This document shows, piece by piece, positions 20,873 through 44,922 of a stretch of DNA of 64,000 nucleotides. The notes under the pieces are model-generated. The model was not told the origin of the DNA, did no database searches, and saw only the letters and a list, made by a program, of their open reading frames with translations. The stretch lies in assembly GCF_029227915.1 (NCBI RefSeq), contig NC_079877.1, positions 28,607,851 to 28,671,850 of the forward strand, given 5' to 3'. Numbering within the stretch: position 1 is the first letter of the stretch; each line of letters begins with the position of its first letter. Made by a program: the position numbers and the translations under genes. This DNA comes from Hydractinia symbiolongicarpus (taxonomy: Eukaryota; Cnidaria; Hydrozoa; Anthoathecata; Hydractiniidae).

Positions 20873-23864
20873 TTTTTCTTTTGATCATCTTCTTCTTCTA
20901 GAGATGCAAAATTTCATGTGAGCGGACACTCGCTTGAGTTATGAGAGTTAAAGTGTAAAGCCACAGTTTTAAAATATTTTTTCGTAAAAATAGGAAACTT
21001 TTGTATAATTTCGTCTTTTTTAAATGTCCCTATGAACCTTGCCTCATTATTAATATAATTTTTATAACAAATTTAAAAACTAGAAGCTGTTGGCAATGAA
21101 GTGTTAAAGTTTCCCAGGGCCTGCACGTCTTCAAGATAACTATCATTAGAGTCTCAATCCTGCATTCTGATTTAATTTGATTCCAGGCTAAATTTTTGGA
21201 TGTTTCAACCGAATTAAATACTTTGTATATCTTAATAACTTTATAAATGACTAGGGGGTTGAAATAAGCACGGGAAGGGGGTTGGGTATTAGTGAGTTAG
21301 AGTTTGTAATTTGTTGTCAAAATTGTCACAAAAATAAGAAATCAAATCCAGCAGACTGGGAACATCCTAACAACAAGAATTAGTTCACCAAAAACATAAT
21401 AAACATTGGATAAGGGTGTGCCTGATAAGAACATTTTAATTACACATAAAAACAGTTCTTATATCTTAAAAAAGAGTCAGAATTAGTCAGCTAAGTAGCG
21501 GCTTAGTAGACAGACAAATGATAAAGCATTTAAAGTTAATGTTGCTTAGAAATAACTTTTGTAAATGCAATGCATTCAGGGAAGTGACGCCATGGTCGTA
21601 AAGAAAAAAAGTCATGGCAGCCGGAGTAATGTATGTAAAAACGTTAGCTTAATTTCCTTCCTTGCTTTCAGTCAGGAAAGTTTGCACGTGACACTGTTGT
21701 AAACAAAAAAAATGATTTCTCATGCTTACAAGACTTAATACATTTTCGCGAGAATTTAATTTTGCGAACGTCACATTAGCACGTTTTTAGCCGGGTTTGA
21801 TGTTTTGGTCTTTTTCGCTTTGCAGTGCCGTTGCATTAGATTTTCTTCTGGAGACTTTCCATATTTAATTTGAACGAGAAAGGTTTGTTTTACAAAACAA
21901 GAAATAATATATTTGCAAAAATCGCAATTTACCGAATACGTTAAACAAGATTATCCCGATAGCGGTATAATCTTGGAAGGTATAATCTTTTAACTATGAC
22001 AAATATAGATTCAAAGCAATTATTTGTTTCAAAGTTTTATGATGACAATAATAAATATTGATCAAGAGTAAGCAAAACCAACAACAACAAAAACAAAAAT
22101 ATTAAAACTATCAACCCCGTTCCCAGATCTTCTTGTTCGCTTCCTAACATGTCCTACTGAAGCAAGCAACTAGTAAAACAAAAAAGCATGATTGTGATAC
22201 ATCCTTTCATACCATTCTGATTTTTACAAACGACGATACCTGGTCTATCTATCTATGCAGTATAGATTAGACATTTTTCAACAATGCAATACATAACACA
22301 ATACAACCTATAATCTTTAGAAATCATTAAATAAAGGATTTTACAAACCTTCTATGAAGCGTCTTCGTCTGTATACAGAATACATAATGAAGAGATCACT
22401 GTTTAGCTTTTAAAACTGTCCTTTAACCTTGATGTACCTTTATTATATAGACATTAGAACAATGTGACCACTGATGAGGAAATCTTGATTAGAGGGGATG
22501 AAGTTGACAGGAAGGTTATGAGTAAATTCCGAGTTCATTCAAAAAAAAATCTAGCTACTAAACGGAATAGCAATTAGCTATTGTGGGTAGCAATCACTTC
22601 ACAATGACTCGCCTGATTGTATAAAGAAATCATCGTTGCTATTCTCGTGTTACCATTGCAAAGTATTCTAATTTGCAGCAATAAATTAGCTCAACCAATT
22701 TAAAATTATTTCATATTCAAATCATTCGAGTTTGAATTTACACTGAGATACTGATGCACTTTTTAAGAAATAACCCCCTGCCCCTCAACCCTCCACATTT
22801 CCTTTTTTCTTTTAAAAAGTAGTTGATGCAATAACGCATAGGTAGCGATATTGCCATAAAATGACCTGGTAACAACATGTACGTGCTATTTTAAACAGTA
22901 TAACCGCTAAATCATTCAGGTTTTTAAGAAGGAATACGTTTCCCCTTTTTAGAAACTTTAGCTTCATCCTATATTGTCCCCAGGTATAGGATTAAGCATT
23001 ATAGATTTTCAGAAAGTGATTCGAAGTTAACAAACATCCAGGTTAAAGCCATTATTTCAAAAGAAAGAAACAGTAGAAGAAAGTAATTTTTTCCTTTACA
23101 ATTCGTGTAGAAACCAGCGGAAACGAGAAGAAGTTTGGCAACAAGGATAAAGAGTTAAATGTTGCAAAAGAAAGAGAAATTGCTAAACAAAAGATGGTGA
23201 CAGAACAATTCCTCCTTGAAAAATGACCTCTGCCCCTACAGAAATCCCACCTCTGCCTCCTCACCTACACGCTTTCTTTTTAGAAGAATATCAAAATACT
23301 AACCAGGCTTGTCATTTTTCTTATTTCCATATTATTTTAAACAATAGGCCTCTTGTTTTTAACCTAAAATTGAACCTGGGATCGTATAAAGCACATTCTT
23401 ATATATAAAAAAGTGTGTATCCCGTTTTGGTTTCCTTAACCTGTAATTAGGATTTATTTGTACTTATAAAAGTGGCTGCTTTGGAGAAGTCATGACGTAA
23501 GAATTCGTTCCGGAGATACAAGGGGTTCCAGTTTTTTCCCTAAAAAGGTTTCAGATAGCGCCTATGTTCTCTGCCTCGTATTTCGTACAAATATGTTCTT
23601 TTGAAAAACTTAATGTTAGTGCAAAGTTTTTTAATAACGTCAAGTTCTTTTTTGAGGTTGGATGTGTTTATTGTTGAGGGATTGTTCTTTATATTCTCAG
23701 CCTAGAATTCGTAGCGCGGTTTACAAATTTTCAATGCTCATCATAAAATGAAGTATAAACTAAAATCTAACGAGAAAATTTGTGTTTTAAGTACAAGTGA
23801 ATAAATTTCCGCTATTTTGGCCTAAAAATTTCTAATATTTTAGTGCCAATTTTATGCTTTTGTA
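20873..23864. other. Noncoding, no gene seen
   Basis: No exon chain was recognised. A single CCCGTTCCCAG repeat end occurs near 22117-22130. Several weak antisense open frame pairs (about 23052-23408) lack domain signatures. Confidence 0.4.
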
Positions 23865-24603
23865 TTCGGTCCGGGGTTTTTCGAACATACTATGACCGGG
23901 GGGGGGGGGGGGGGGCGGATTCCGCCCCCCCTCAATAACTTTTCATAGGGTTGTTCAAATTGAATCAAACTTGGCACACTTATAGTACGTCATAAAAGGA
24001 ACAAAATGGCGCCAAAAAAAATTTGCTTGCGTCAGCACATTTTCTGTGACGTCATCAAAAGCTTGAAAATTGTTAAAAATGCCACTATCTGCTTAAAATG
24101 TAATTACTTTTGTTCTAGAGCGAATTTTTACATTCTGTTTGAAGTTTCTGATAGCTAAATAAAAGTTATTTAACATATTTTCCGGTTTTTACATGAATGG
24201 GATGAAAAATTGCCAAAAATTGCCCGAAAATCCGTTTTTTCCCGATTTTCTGGTAAAATCTGACAAAATCGGGAAATCGGATTAGTCACGTGTTCAAAAT
24301 ATTCAAAATGATTCTTCTTGATGAAACAAAGTTATGTTGCAAGTTTTAAGTTCTAAGGATAATCCTAACAGGAGTTATTATATTTTCCCCATTATAAGGA
24401 TTTCATAGAGATTTTTAGGGGTAGTTTCGAGTAATGGCCAATATCAAAGCCTCTGAAAGGTATGGGACCTAAAAAATTAGCATGCAGGTGTCTAATAGAT
24501 AAATGTTGAAACTCAGTAAGTATCATAGCCATATAACAAAGCAATCAGGAGTTATTAAAAAAAAACCGTCAGGGGGGGCAGAATCCCCCCCCCCCGGACC
24601 GAA
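23865..24603. mobile_element. 739-bp non-autonomous element with C/G-rich terminal inverted repeats and TA flanks
   Basis: The left end reads TTCGGTCCGGGG and, further in, GGGGCGGATTCCGCCCCCCC. The right end on the minus strand reads TTCGGTCCGGGG then GGATTCTGCCCCCCC. TA flanks both sides (23863-23864 and 24604-24605), as expected for a TA target duplication. The left terminus has gained extra sequence between two G-runs, one of 18 G's at 23898-23915. The interior is noncoding and AT-rich with a palindromic CCCGATTTTC/GGGAAATCGG section. Relatives occur at 44923-45470 and about 61740-61960. I infer a Tc1/mariner-like MITE from the TA flanks alone. Confidence 0.65.
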
Positions 24604-24605
24604 TA

Positions 24606-25158
24606 GGGTTAAAGTCAACTTGTGGTGAATGGTAAATAAAGCTCTCCCTAAAATTAAAGAGCATCGATTTAGTAAAAGTTATATTAGCAAAATCTTTTAA
24701 CAAGGCTCCTTCGTGAGTTTCTGCGCTAAGTTCTATGCCTCATTGGTAAAAAAACAACAACATCAACAACTTTGATTAGCTGTTTTGTAAATATCAGTAG
24801 CTTGAAAATAATCAAGGGTGAGAATGTTCTTAATTTTTAAGACCAATATGTACCAAGTGATGCCCAAACTTATTTTTTGCTCATTTTGAAAATCACAACA
24901 TGCATACAAGGTTGGTTTAGTTCCCAATCCCAAACCCAACCTTCATAAAATTTAGTTAATTGTAAATAACAACGCTATAACTAAATTCCGCAATCATTCA
25001 AAATAAACTATTTTTCATTACTTGTAAAAATGTTAAGAATTTTTGGTATTTTCCACAGCGAAATTTGCTGCCAATAAAGTTAGTGTCTATGCATTGATAA
25101 GCACCCTGTCAAAGAATTAGAAATTGTCAATTTTTAGATGTTCTTTGTAAAAACATAA
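24606..25158. other. Noncoding, downstream of ALG10
   Basis: No gene was recognised between the repeat element and the ALG10 3' end. Confidence 0.4.
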
Positions 25159-25164
25159 TTTATT
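25159..25164 (-). terminator. Candidate polyadenylation signal of ALG10
   Basis: AATAAA on the minus strand, 114 bases beyond the ALG10 stop codon. It is the first canonical signal seen after the stop. Confidence 0.4.
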
Positions 25165-25277
25165 GCATATTTCTCTTGTTAATCGAAGTAATACAAATTA
25201 CATTTTGTTTATCTTCTCAGCAAAATAAAACAAAAACAAAAAACTTTTAAGTTAACTTTCACATATTTTATATTTCT

Positions 25278-26822
25278 CTACCACATGAACCGTTGTATTG
25301 CATCTTCATGGTCCCATTTAAAAGGACGATAAATAAACAAATACAATGTCACTGCATTGACACACATGTATAAAACAAACTCTGTGATAAGCTCCAAGTA
25401 ATTACGCACACCAATGTGTAATCGGAATAACAGATAAGGTATGATAAAATAACGAAACTCAAGTAATTTTTGTGGTACTAAGACTGCTGCCGTACAGAGT
25501 AAATATAAGAGGATCCAAATTGATCTGTTACTTTTGTTCAGCTCATTGAAGATAATTAACCATGATAATAAGTATCCTGGAACTAAAGCATACTTTACAG
25601 CCCAATGTTTCTCAAAAATCCTTTTCCATATGTAAAACGTGTAATGACGATTGTCAGAAATGAGATATTTATGCACATATGTGAAATTATGCACCAGATA
25701 CAACATGACACCAATGGCTAAAAGACAAAGCAATAACTTTCTTGGAGATGTAACAATATTCTTAATATCGGTCCAAATGTTCTTTATGTTTGCGTATCGA
25801 TAAAGAAGAAATGAACTGTATATCATAACAAAAGTTGAAAAATAAAAAAGCTGGGGCACATTTAATGATGCCTCGTGACTTGTTCTGTCACCAACAACTA
25901 TACCTTTATTTTTAATTACAAATAATAAAAAGCTAAGAAAAACAATGCAATATGGTATGGCGATTAAAAGAACATCAACATAATGTGCCAAGATCCCTTT
26001 CACGGCATCAAATATGCTTTGAAATAAATTTGATTTCTCTTGAATTAATCTTTTTCTTCTAAGATATATAAGAATACCAGTAGCCATATTGAATCCAACC
26101 CACACAATGTTGGTTTGACGGAAGAACACTGCTAGCACTCCAGTAAAAGCAGATAGCATATGTGCATTTGTTAAAGTGAAGTAATAACTGAATAAAACGA
26201 AAAATGTGGAACCAACATCAGTATAATACAGGAACGTGAAGAAAAACAACAATGGAAATGTGGTTAACACAACAGATGTAATTAGAATTTTTGCTTGATG
26301 ATCTGGATCATTTTCAGCTGCTTTCTTGTTGTCCTTAAAAAAATACAAATGAAATCCAGTCATTATTTAACATATACTGTAGTTGTTGTTTCATCAAAAT
26401 TAAAAATAGGTTTTAAGTGTTAAAGTATGAATATGGCTCATGGAACTTACTTTTTCCTCCTTTCCATTGTTTTCTGTTCTACAAAGTATGCGCAAAATAC
26501 CTCTCAATATAGTTGCACAGCCCATGATAAAGATTACATTGGTGAGCCTCAAATTTTTTGCATCACAAATGCTTTCTATACCTTTGTCACTAAATATTGT
26601 GCTGATCTTTAAAAATAATTGACTTGATAAATATAAGCCTGGCAATGTTGTTATCTTCTTATTCCAATGATTAAAATGACCAGAGCAATAGTTTTGAGCT
26701 TGAGGAATATGAAATATTTCATCCATATAAGGAGCAGGCTGCTGTTTATTTACTTCTTGAAAGAAATAAGACATCACGACAAGTAAAAACAGCAGCAAAA
26801 CGTGGCCCGTTTCAAGCGCCAT
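25278..26822 (-). CDS. ALG10: Dol-P-Glc:Glc2Man9GlcNAc2-PP-Dol alpha-1,2-glucosyltransferase
   Basis: ALG10 adds the third and last glucose to the lipid-linked oligosaccharide in the endoplasmic reticulum lumen, using dolichyl-phosphate glucose, before transfer by oligosaccharyltransferase. Two exons: 26451-26822 (124 codons) and 25278-26333. They are joined in phase 0 by a short GT-AG intron and give 475 aa, about the length of human ALG10. The family signature PYMDEIFHIPQAQNYC, then ITTLPGLYL, appears at about residues 33-65 after an N-terminal membrane segment. Many further hydrophobic segments follow (for example VVLTTFPLLFFFTFLYY), as does FRQTNIVW, another conserved ALG10 motif. The start at 26822 was chosen over an in-frame ATG 60 bases upstream because it has A at -3 and G at +4 and gives the family's usual N-terminus. 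CCDC77 diverges from the other strand 84 bp away. Confidence 0.92.
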
Positions 26823-26906
26823 TTTTTCAATGAAGAAAATGGCCTTGTCTGGGTCATGTTTATAATAGTCGGCACCGTACACTTTTCAGCGGTAAAGTTT
26901 GAAAAT
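26823..26906. promoter_or_regulatory. Bidirectional promoter region, ALG10 / CCDC77
   Basis: Only 84 bp separate the start codons of two divergent housekeeping-type genes, so promoter and 5' leaders must lie in this gap or overlap the opposing gene. No TATA box is visible. The CCDC77 reading frame stays open upstream across the gap, but ATG 26907 has good start context and matches the expected N-terminus. Confidence 0.55.
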
Positions 26907-38934
<12,028 letters not shown>

Positions 38935-39420
38935 CTCCAGCAACCTTGTTTCCAGGATTCATTGTACTAATTCATAGGGGAATGGTTACATGGTGGTTTA
39001 GTTTGCCTAACTGGTTTTTTTAGTATCAAAATTCAGTTGTTTTCGGAGGTGTACGGGGTAACTATAGGCAGATTGTTTAATAGCTATGTTGTTTATGTAG
39101 GAATCAATCAGTTTAGTAGCCAGGCCTCCAAAGCATGTTCCTGCATGTTATGTTATATGGTTAAAAAGGGATGATAGGATTAAAGAGAGTCGACTTTCTA
39201 TGAATTTGCTGTTACCATTGAAATTTAAATCAAAAATGTTTTATATTGACTTGTCACTTGGATAACAATCGTGTTGCTACGAGTTCAGAAAAGTGTCTAT
39301 TGTATTGAACGCCGTTTTAAACTAAAGTATATAAAAAATTAAAGATGGGCATTTTAATATATATATATACATATCATTTTTATGTCATTTGAATTTTAAA
39401 ATATATTTCTGTTTGAAATT

Positions 39421-39426
39421 AATAAA
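39421..39426 (+). terminator. Candidate polyadenylation signal of CCDC77
   Basis: AATAAA about 490 bases after the CCDC77 stop codon and about 200 bases before the next gene's promoter. Confidence 0.4.
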
Positions 39427-39617
39427 TTTTTAATTTTTCTATACACTGCTGTATACTATTATATTTTCATTCATTGGAAATTTTTCTATCGCAAAATTTG
39501 CAACGAATTTTGGTGAACATGGCGTTCTGTTGTTAAACGCGTGTGTTTGGTTTGAAAACGCGTTTTCTAGCGGGATATAAACAAATACAGTTACTTAGTG
39601 ATGTTGACCGCAATCAG

Positions 39618-39626
39618 TATATATAG
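39618..39626 (+). promoter_or_regulatory. Candidate TATA box of the JHY-like gene
   Basis: TATATATAG lies about 25-30 bases before the likely start of a short untranslated first exon that ends AAGCAAG at 39681, followed by donor GTACGA. Confidence 0.4.
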
Positions 39627-39977
39627 TAGAATTGAAGATTAAAAATATTATTCAAAGTGAGACAAGAAGACGCGAAGCAAGGTACGAATGTTTTTAATTT
39701 TATTGAAGGGAGGACTACTGAAGTGAGAAAAAAAAACCCAATTTTTTTAACTTGTTTGTGTAAACCGTGGTATTTTTTTAGCAAAGCAGCTTAAGTTTTA
39801 AAGCGACAACTGTACAGAGGATTAAAAAAACGTGTAGTGTAGCTCAAGCATAATACAGTGTGGGAACAATTTTTGGCTTTTGTTATCACTTTACTAGTAT
39901 TTAACACGATCTACTTGCCCTGGCTACACTTAAATCTGTCTTCATTAAAAGCTATTGTTTTTACCTTTCATATTTAG

Positions 39978-42865
39978 ATGGCAAGCACTAGCTATGTTGA
40001 TCTATTCAAAACAGATCTTATTGACGAAAAGATCAAAAACTCTTTTAATAACACGTCGAGTATGTTAACAAAGACATATTCCTTATCCGTGCCTGACTTG
40101 ACGAATATAAAATCTACCCCAGCGCGTTCGTCTAATGATGCTAGTATGTTTGACCCGTTAGATTTTCATACGTATCTGAACGCGCATAAAAACGGACATG
40201 AAAATTATCGTCATTTAATGTCAAACGAAGCAAATAAAGTAAAAAAGCCTAATGAACCGGAACCGACGAAAGCTGAAGATATTACGTCAGAAGAACCTCC
40301 TCAAAACGAAAGCGCTTATCAGTATCCGCCTGAATTCTATAAAAACCAAGCGAACTCCATACGGCACAAACGACAGCTAAACTTGCAAAATTTAATACAA
40401 GAAGATTTAAAGAAAGAAGAGATAAAGCAAGAAATTCCTCAAGAAAAAAATGTCAATGATTGGTTGAGCACCGTATACGCGAAACCTGATTGGTACAAAA
40501 GACGAAACAGTTTGGGAGATTATGGAGACCTACTAGCTCGTTCTCCACGTTCTAAGGGATTGTCTATTTCAGATGAATACAAAAAGTTCCAAACAGAAAT
40601 TAACATGAAAACTAATTATGATAAATCTCAGGCTCGATACACTACCTTCAATCAAGATCTCCAAAAGCAACCACAGGGAAACGAATCGAGTGATATGTAT
40701 GAAAATAACCAAAAGTATTTGTCCAATCTACTCGGTGGGTCTACGTATGAAAAAAAGTTATCGTACCCAGACTCTCTTGAATCATTTAAGTTTACTGCAT
40801 CAGAATCGGTGCTGGGGAAATCTAATTCAGACAACGTAGCCGACAGTCCTCCACCTCGGCCAGATAGCGAACAAGCTCTCTCTGAGCCTATTCCAACGCC
40901 TACATATCAGCAAAACAATGGAGAACCTCACCCGCACGCTGAGCTCCATCGTCCATATAAATACCAAGCAAATTTGTATCCTAATTTTAGTTCACAAGTG
41001 AATTACAACGCAGATGAAGTGCAGAGATACGGAAGCAAGCAGAACGAGAAGCAACCAGAACATAAAGAACTAACTGAAGAACACCAGGAAGGAGGGCAGC
41101 CCGAAGAAAAAAACGATTCTGCCGTTTTAACTGAAGCACTGGAGGAACGCACTGAAAACATCATGAAACGCGTTGATGAATTGATAAATCAGAGAAGTAC
41201 CCCAGAAAACAGGAGAGAAATGAAAACAAAAGATTCTGCTGCTTCCAAGCAGAAGGATCCACAAACATATAATGAACTGCATAAGAAGCGAAAAGATATA
41301 AGAAAAGTATCTGCTAAAAGAGTGAAAAGAAAAGTGAAGCCAGAAAATAAAGCTGAAAAGGACAAAAGTGATGGAAAAAAGGCGGGAAAAACAGAATCAC
41401 AATTTAGTCAAAACGTACCTGCCGAAGATACAAATGGTTTGCATTGTCAATGTTCTGACGAAGAACCGGCAGCCGAAGTTATCGATGCCAAGGAGAGTGC
41501 TGATACGGCGCCGCCGAAACCTTTATGGTATGACGATTTCAGATTTACTTCACAATACCCTTTCCTTTCACAGCATCCACCTATTCATCAGCAAAACCCA
41601 GCTCTGCAAAAGCTTAATCGGCCACCGTTGTATTCGTCAACACTAAACAATTACCACTGGAGTTACCCACTGACCGCAGAAGAAGTCTACCATAATACTG
41701 GTGTAAGCCTCCAAGAGCAGGAGTACTATCTTGAAAATCGTGGCGGGAATCTTCATCAGAGATATGAAGATAGCCCACTGGCACAAAGATATTTTTCTGC
41801 CGCTTCCGGAAGACCATTTCCTCCTATTAGTAATGGTTCACCAAATAATAGCAGTCCGGTACATAAAAGTCACCGGTTACATTCACCGAAGAATTCAACT
41901 GGAAATGTGGGGGATCGTGTTAGCAAGAGCTTGCAAAAGGCAGACCGAACTGATGATTTGGCATTCAAAGGAGTTGACGTCGAATCTGAGGATTACTTTG
42001 CAAAGGTAAAAAATTATTTTTACTGTCACATTTCTAAGCAGAAAATACACACAAATATAGGCTTCTATTAACATACAGCAGTCTCAGATACAAAATAAGG
42101 CTGGGCGTAAAAACAAGATATATAAGAAAATGTGTGTTATTCTGCTTATCAATTTTTTTGTTTTTATATTTTGGATTGTTTTAGGTCGTTGTTTGAATTC
42201 ACCTGATTCTCTTTTAACCCTCTCGAAATACATTCAAAACCTTAATATTAATATTTTAACGACCTAAAACTTGTTTGAATTCATGCAGGCTTATATCTTA
42301 TTATTCTGACTTAGGTTTTCACAGTTCGCGAAATGAATAGATGTATTTATTGACCGTGTCACACCGGCATTTTCTTGTCAATTTTTAACGAGTTTATCTA
42401 CTATTTTTATTACTGATTACCAATACTTTTTAAAAATTTATGAACTTGCCGTTATATTCTTGTTTCCATGGGTTACGATTTTAACAATCTTTCGGTTAAA
42501 AAAAGTCGTCAAAAATTCACCGAATTTTTGCTAAGTGACTAATATTTTTACCCGACCAAAATCTTTGTCGTTTTTTTTTCGACCACAATTTTTGCCAAAT
42601 TTGCCTATATTTTTATTCAATATCTATGAGACCATAACAGTAATAAAGAGAACACGAAGAACAACCTTGTATCAGTTTCTTCGCTCATCTGTCCAAATAA
42701 CGTTTTAAGTAAGCGTAGCAGAGAAAAGGGAGAACCGAGGAGAGAAGAATTAAGCTTGAGGTTAAGGTTGAAAGAACCAAAACAGAGAAAATGTTCAAAT
42801 GAAATGAAAATAAAAAAATAATCATTAAAATTGACTGATTTATCTATATTATAATACCAGTATAC

Positions 42866-42896
<31 letters not shown>

Positions 42897-43841
42897 ACGC
42901 AAAATGGTAGCTTAGCTGCGCAATAGCGAGAAGCACGCAATGTGGTATAAAAAAGACCCGTGGATTTTTCACGGGCTAACGACTAGTGTAGTTAAAATTT
43001 TTTGCGGTAATTTTCGACCTTAAAATCAGTATGATTTTTTCTCTAGAAAAACAAAGTGATGCGTCAGAAAGAATACGCAGAATTGCTGCGTCAGCATCAA
43101 AGAGAGATGACTAAAGAGAAACCACAAGTACGAAGTTGGCGCCACCCAGATTTGGTGGAGAAAGAACACCAAGAATCCAAGAGGGCGGCGGTGAGTTCAC
43201 TTCTTTACCACTTGTACCAGTCCTTTTTATACTTTACATGCATGGAGGTTCACTTCGGACAAAAATAGATTAGGACAAATGTTGTTGTGTTTTGTAAAAG
43301 ATATACTTGCGTATTTCCATGATTTTTCGGGGTATCATGATCGGAGTTGATAATGAGTGACAGTATAAAAAACTACCCAGACTCTTTGTTTCAATAACAG
43401 CGCCACCTCCTCCGTAGCCTGTGTACACCTTCCCTTTATTAAACGTTACACAACGGTACTGGACCAAAATTATCCAATGTCTTGGTCCCGGTTTTTGATG
43501 TGACTGTAGTTCCGTTTTATCGATGAACATTCTCGTTGGATATATTTTATCGGAAACTTTGTGTGCTTTCTTTATTCATGTGATTTTAAATCAACGCGCA
43601 TGCGTGTGTTTGTAATGACCAAGATTGAGTTTTGCGATTTTCTTTTTAGGCGTTAAATTTTGCGAAAACCGTTCCGAAACCACCTGCGAAGAAGAGTAGC
43701 ACTCCTCCAAAGCAGTTATCTGAACACGAAGAGTTAATAGACGCCATCGAAGTAATGAAGCAAAGACACAACGAGGAGAAGTACGCCATTGAACAAATGC
43801 GAGCTCAAATTCAACAGAGAATGACCCTAGCTGGCTATTAA
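39978..43841 (+). CDS. Large disordered/coiled-coil protein, tentatively JHY-like
   Basis: Three coding exons: 39978-42005, 43047-43190 and 43650-43841. All junctions are GT-AG in phase 0, giving 787 aa. A splice acceptor (TATTTAG) directly abuts the ATG, so an upstream noncoding exon (about 39650-39681) or a trans-spliced leader is likely. Exon 1 encodes a long, low-complexity, charged region rich in Asn, Pro, Glu and Tyr, with a basic patch at about 430-465. Exons 2 and 3 are the most conserved-looking part: MRQKEYAELLRQHQREM, RSWRHPDLVEKEH, ALNFAKTVPKP, then a C-terminal helix EELIDAIEVMKQRHNEEKY. The total length and this C-terminal arrangement suggest JHY (C11orf63), linked to motile cilia in mice, but I am not certain, so no symbol is given. 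There is no signal peptide and no membrane span. Confidence 0.75.
42843..42986 (+). mobile_element. Mini-Helitron-like element with internal TCTG microsatellite
   Basis: It starts TCTATATTATAATACC after an A and contains (TCTG)n from about 42869. It ends with hairpin CCCGTG-GATTTTT-CACGGG, then CTAACGACTAG, and is followed by T. A 5' TC end, a 3' CTAG end, a hairpin 7 bases before CTAG, absence of inverted termini and insertion between A and T are all Helitron hallmarks. It is only 144 bp long and noncoding. It sits 60 bp upstream of the exon 2 acceptor of the JHY-like gene. Confidence 0.7.
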
Positions 43842-44016
43842 ACTATAAACTAATAATATTTAAAACGAGTGTCACACAATTCTTCACTTTTATTGTATTT
43901 TTTATTTTAGTATTAGCGCGAACCACCAAGTAAATGTATAATGTACTAATATTGTCACAGAGAGCTTGTGCCTCTCTTCAATTTTTTGTTTGATTTTTTA
44001 TGTACCTATCAAGCCA

Positions 44017-44022
44017 ATTAAA
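44017..44022 (+). terminator. Candidate polyadenylation signal of the JHY-like gene
   Basis: ATTAAA, a common variant signal, about 175 bases beyond the stop codon. Confidence 0.3.
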
Positions 44023-44194
44023 AAGTTGTCGAAAAAATGATGAATCCTTAAATTTTATTAACGAAAATTGATGTTTATTTTGTAAAGTATTTTTTAAATG
44101 TCCAGAAAGTTGACATAAGGACTAAAAAATGTCGTGATTGAAAAGCAGCTTGAACCTAGACATTAACCTGTACTTAACTTGAACCTGCCATAAT

Positions 44195-44290
44195 AATAAC
44201 CTGTATCTTTGCCAGTATATTAACCTGCTTCTCTGCCAGAATATTAACCTGCTATTCTGCCAACATATTAACCTGCTTTTCTGCCAGAAT
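44195..44290. repeat. Short tandem array, unit about 24 bp
   Basis: Four imperfect copies of ATATTAACCTGCTTNTCTGCCAG. Noncoding. Confidence 0.7.
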
Positions 44291-44374
44291 ATAAAGACTT
44301 CAAGCGTATATTACATGTTTTTATAAGCAATTGAAATTCCAAAATGAGGCTAAAGGATGCTTATTACAGTTTTA

Positions 44375-44610
44375 GGCTCAGAATATGCTTAGGTTATGCT
44401 TAATGGCAAAAAAATTATACTTATGGAAAACAAATGATCAGGCTCAAAATATGCTTAGGTTATGGTTAATGGCAAAAAGATTTATTGGAATATACTTATG
44501 AAAAACAAATGATCAGCCTCAAAATATGCTTAGGTTGTGCTTAATGGCAAAAAATTTATTGGAATATACTTATGAAAAACACATGATCAGGCTCAAAATA
44601 TGCGTATTTG
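44375..44610. repeat. Tandem array, unit about 66-75 bp
   Basis: Units start with GGCTCAAAATATGCTTAGG at 44375, 44441, 44516 and 44590, each containing CTTAATGGCAAAAA and ACAAATGATCA; the last is partial. The word ATGCTTA also recurs outside the array (about 44757-44835). Confidence 0.75.
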
Positions 44611-44922
44611 AAAAAAAAAATATTGCATTTGAATTTTGAACATCAGTAATTACAATTTAAATCTCATTACATACTGGTTAATTCAGACATAAAGAATAAA
44701 AAGAAAAACTGCTCACGAAACAAAAAACATAAAAACTCTTTAAAACTTTTTCTTAGGCTACACATAATGGTTAGCATATGCTTAAAAAATTACTAAATTT
44801 AAGCCTACGAATGCTTATAAATGTCATGCTTATATAAAAACATGTATCAGTCCAGTTTCGAGGGCCTAACATTTCGTCGGCCCTAATCTTGACAGCTCAT
44901 ATCAGAAAATATCCACTTAACC

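Noticed and set aside
26823-26882. Longer ALG10 N-terminus from the in-frame ATG at 26882
   Set aside because: The 20 extra residues are not ALG10-like and precede the expected membrane segment.
26802-26906. Longer CCDC77 N-terminus starting upstream of 26907
   Set aside because: It would overlap the ALG10 start and does not resemble the family; ATG 26907 has better context.
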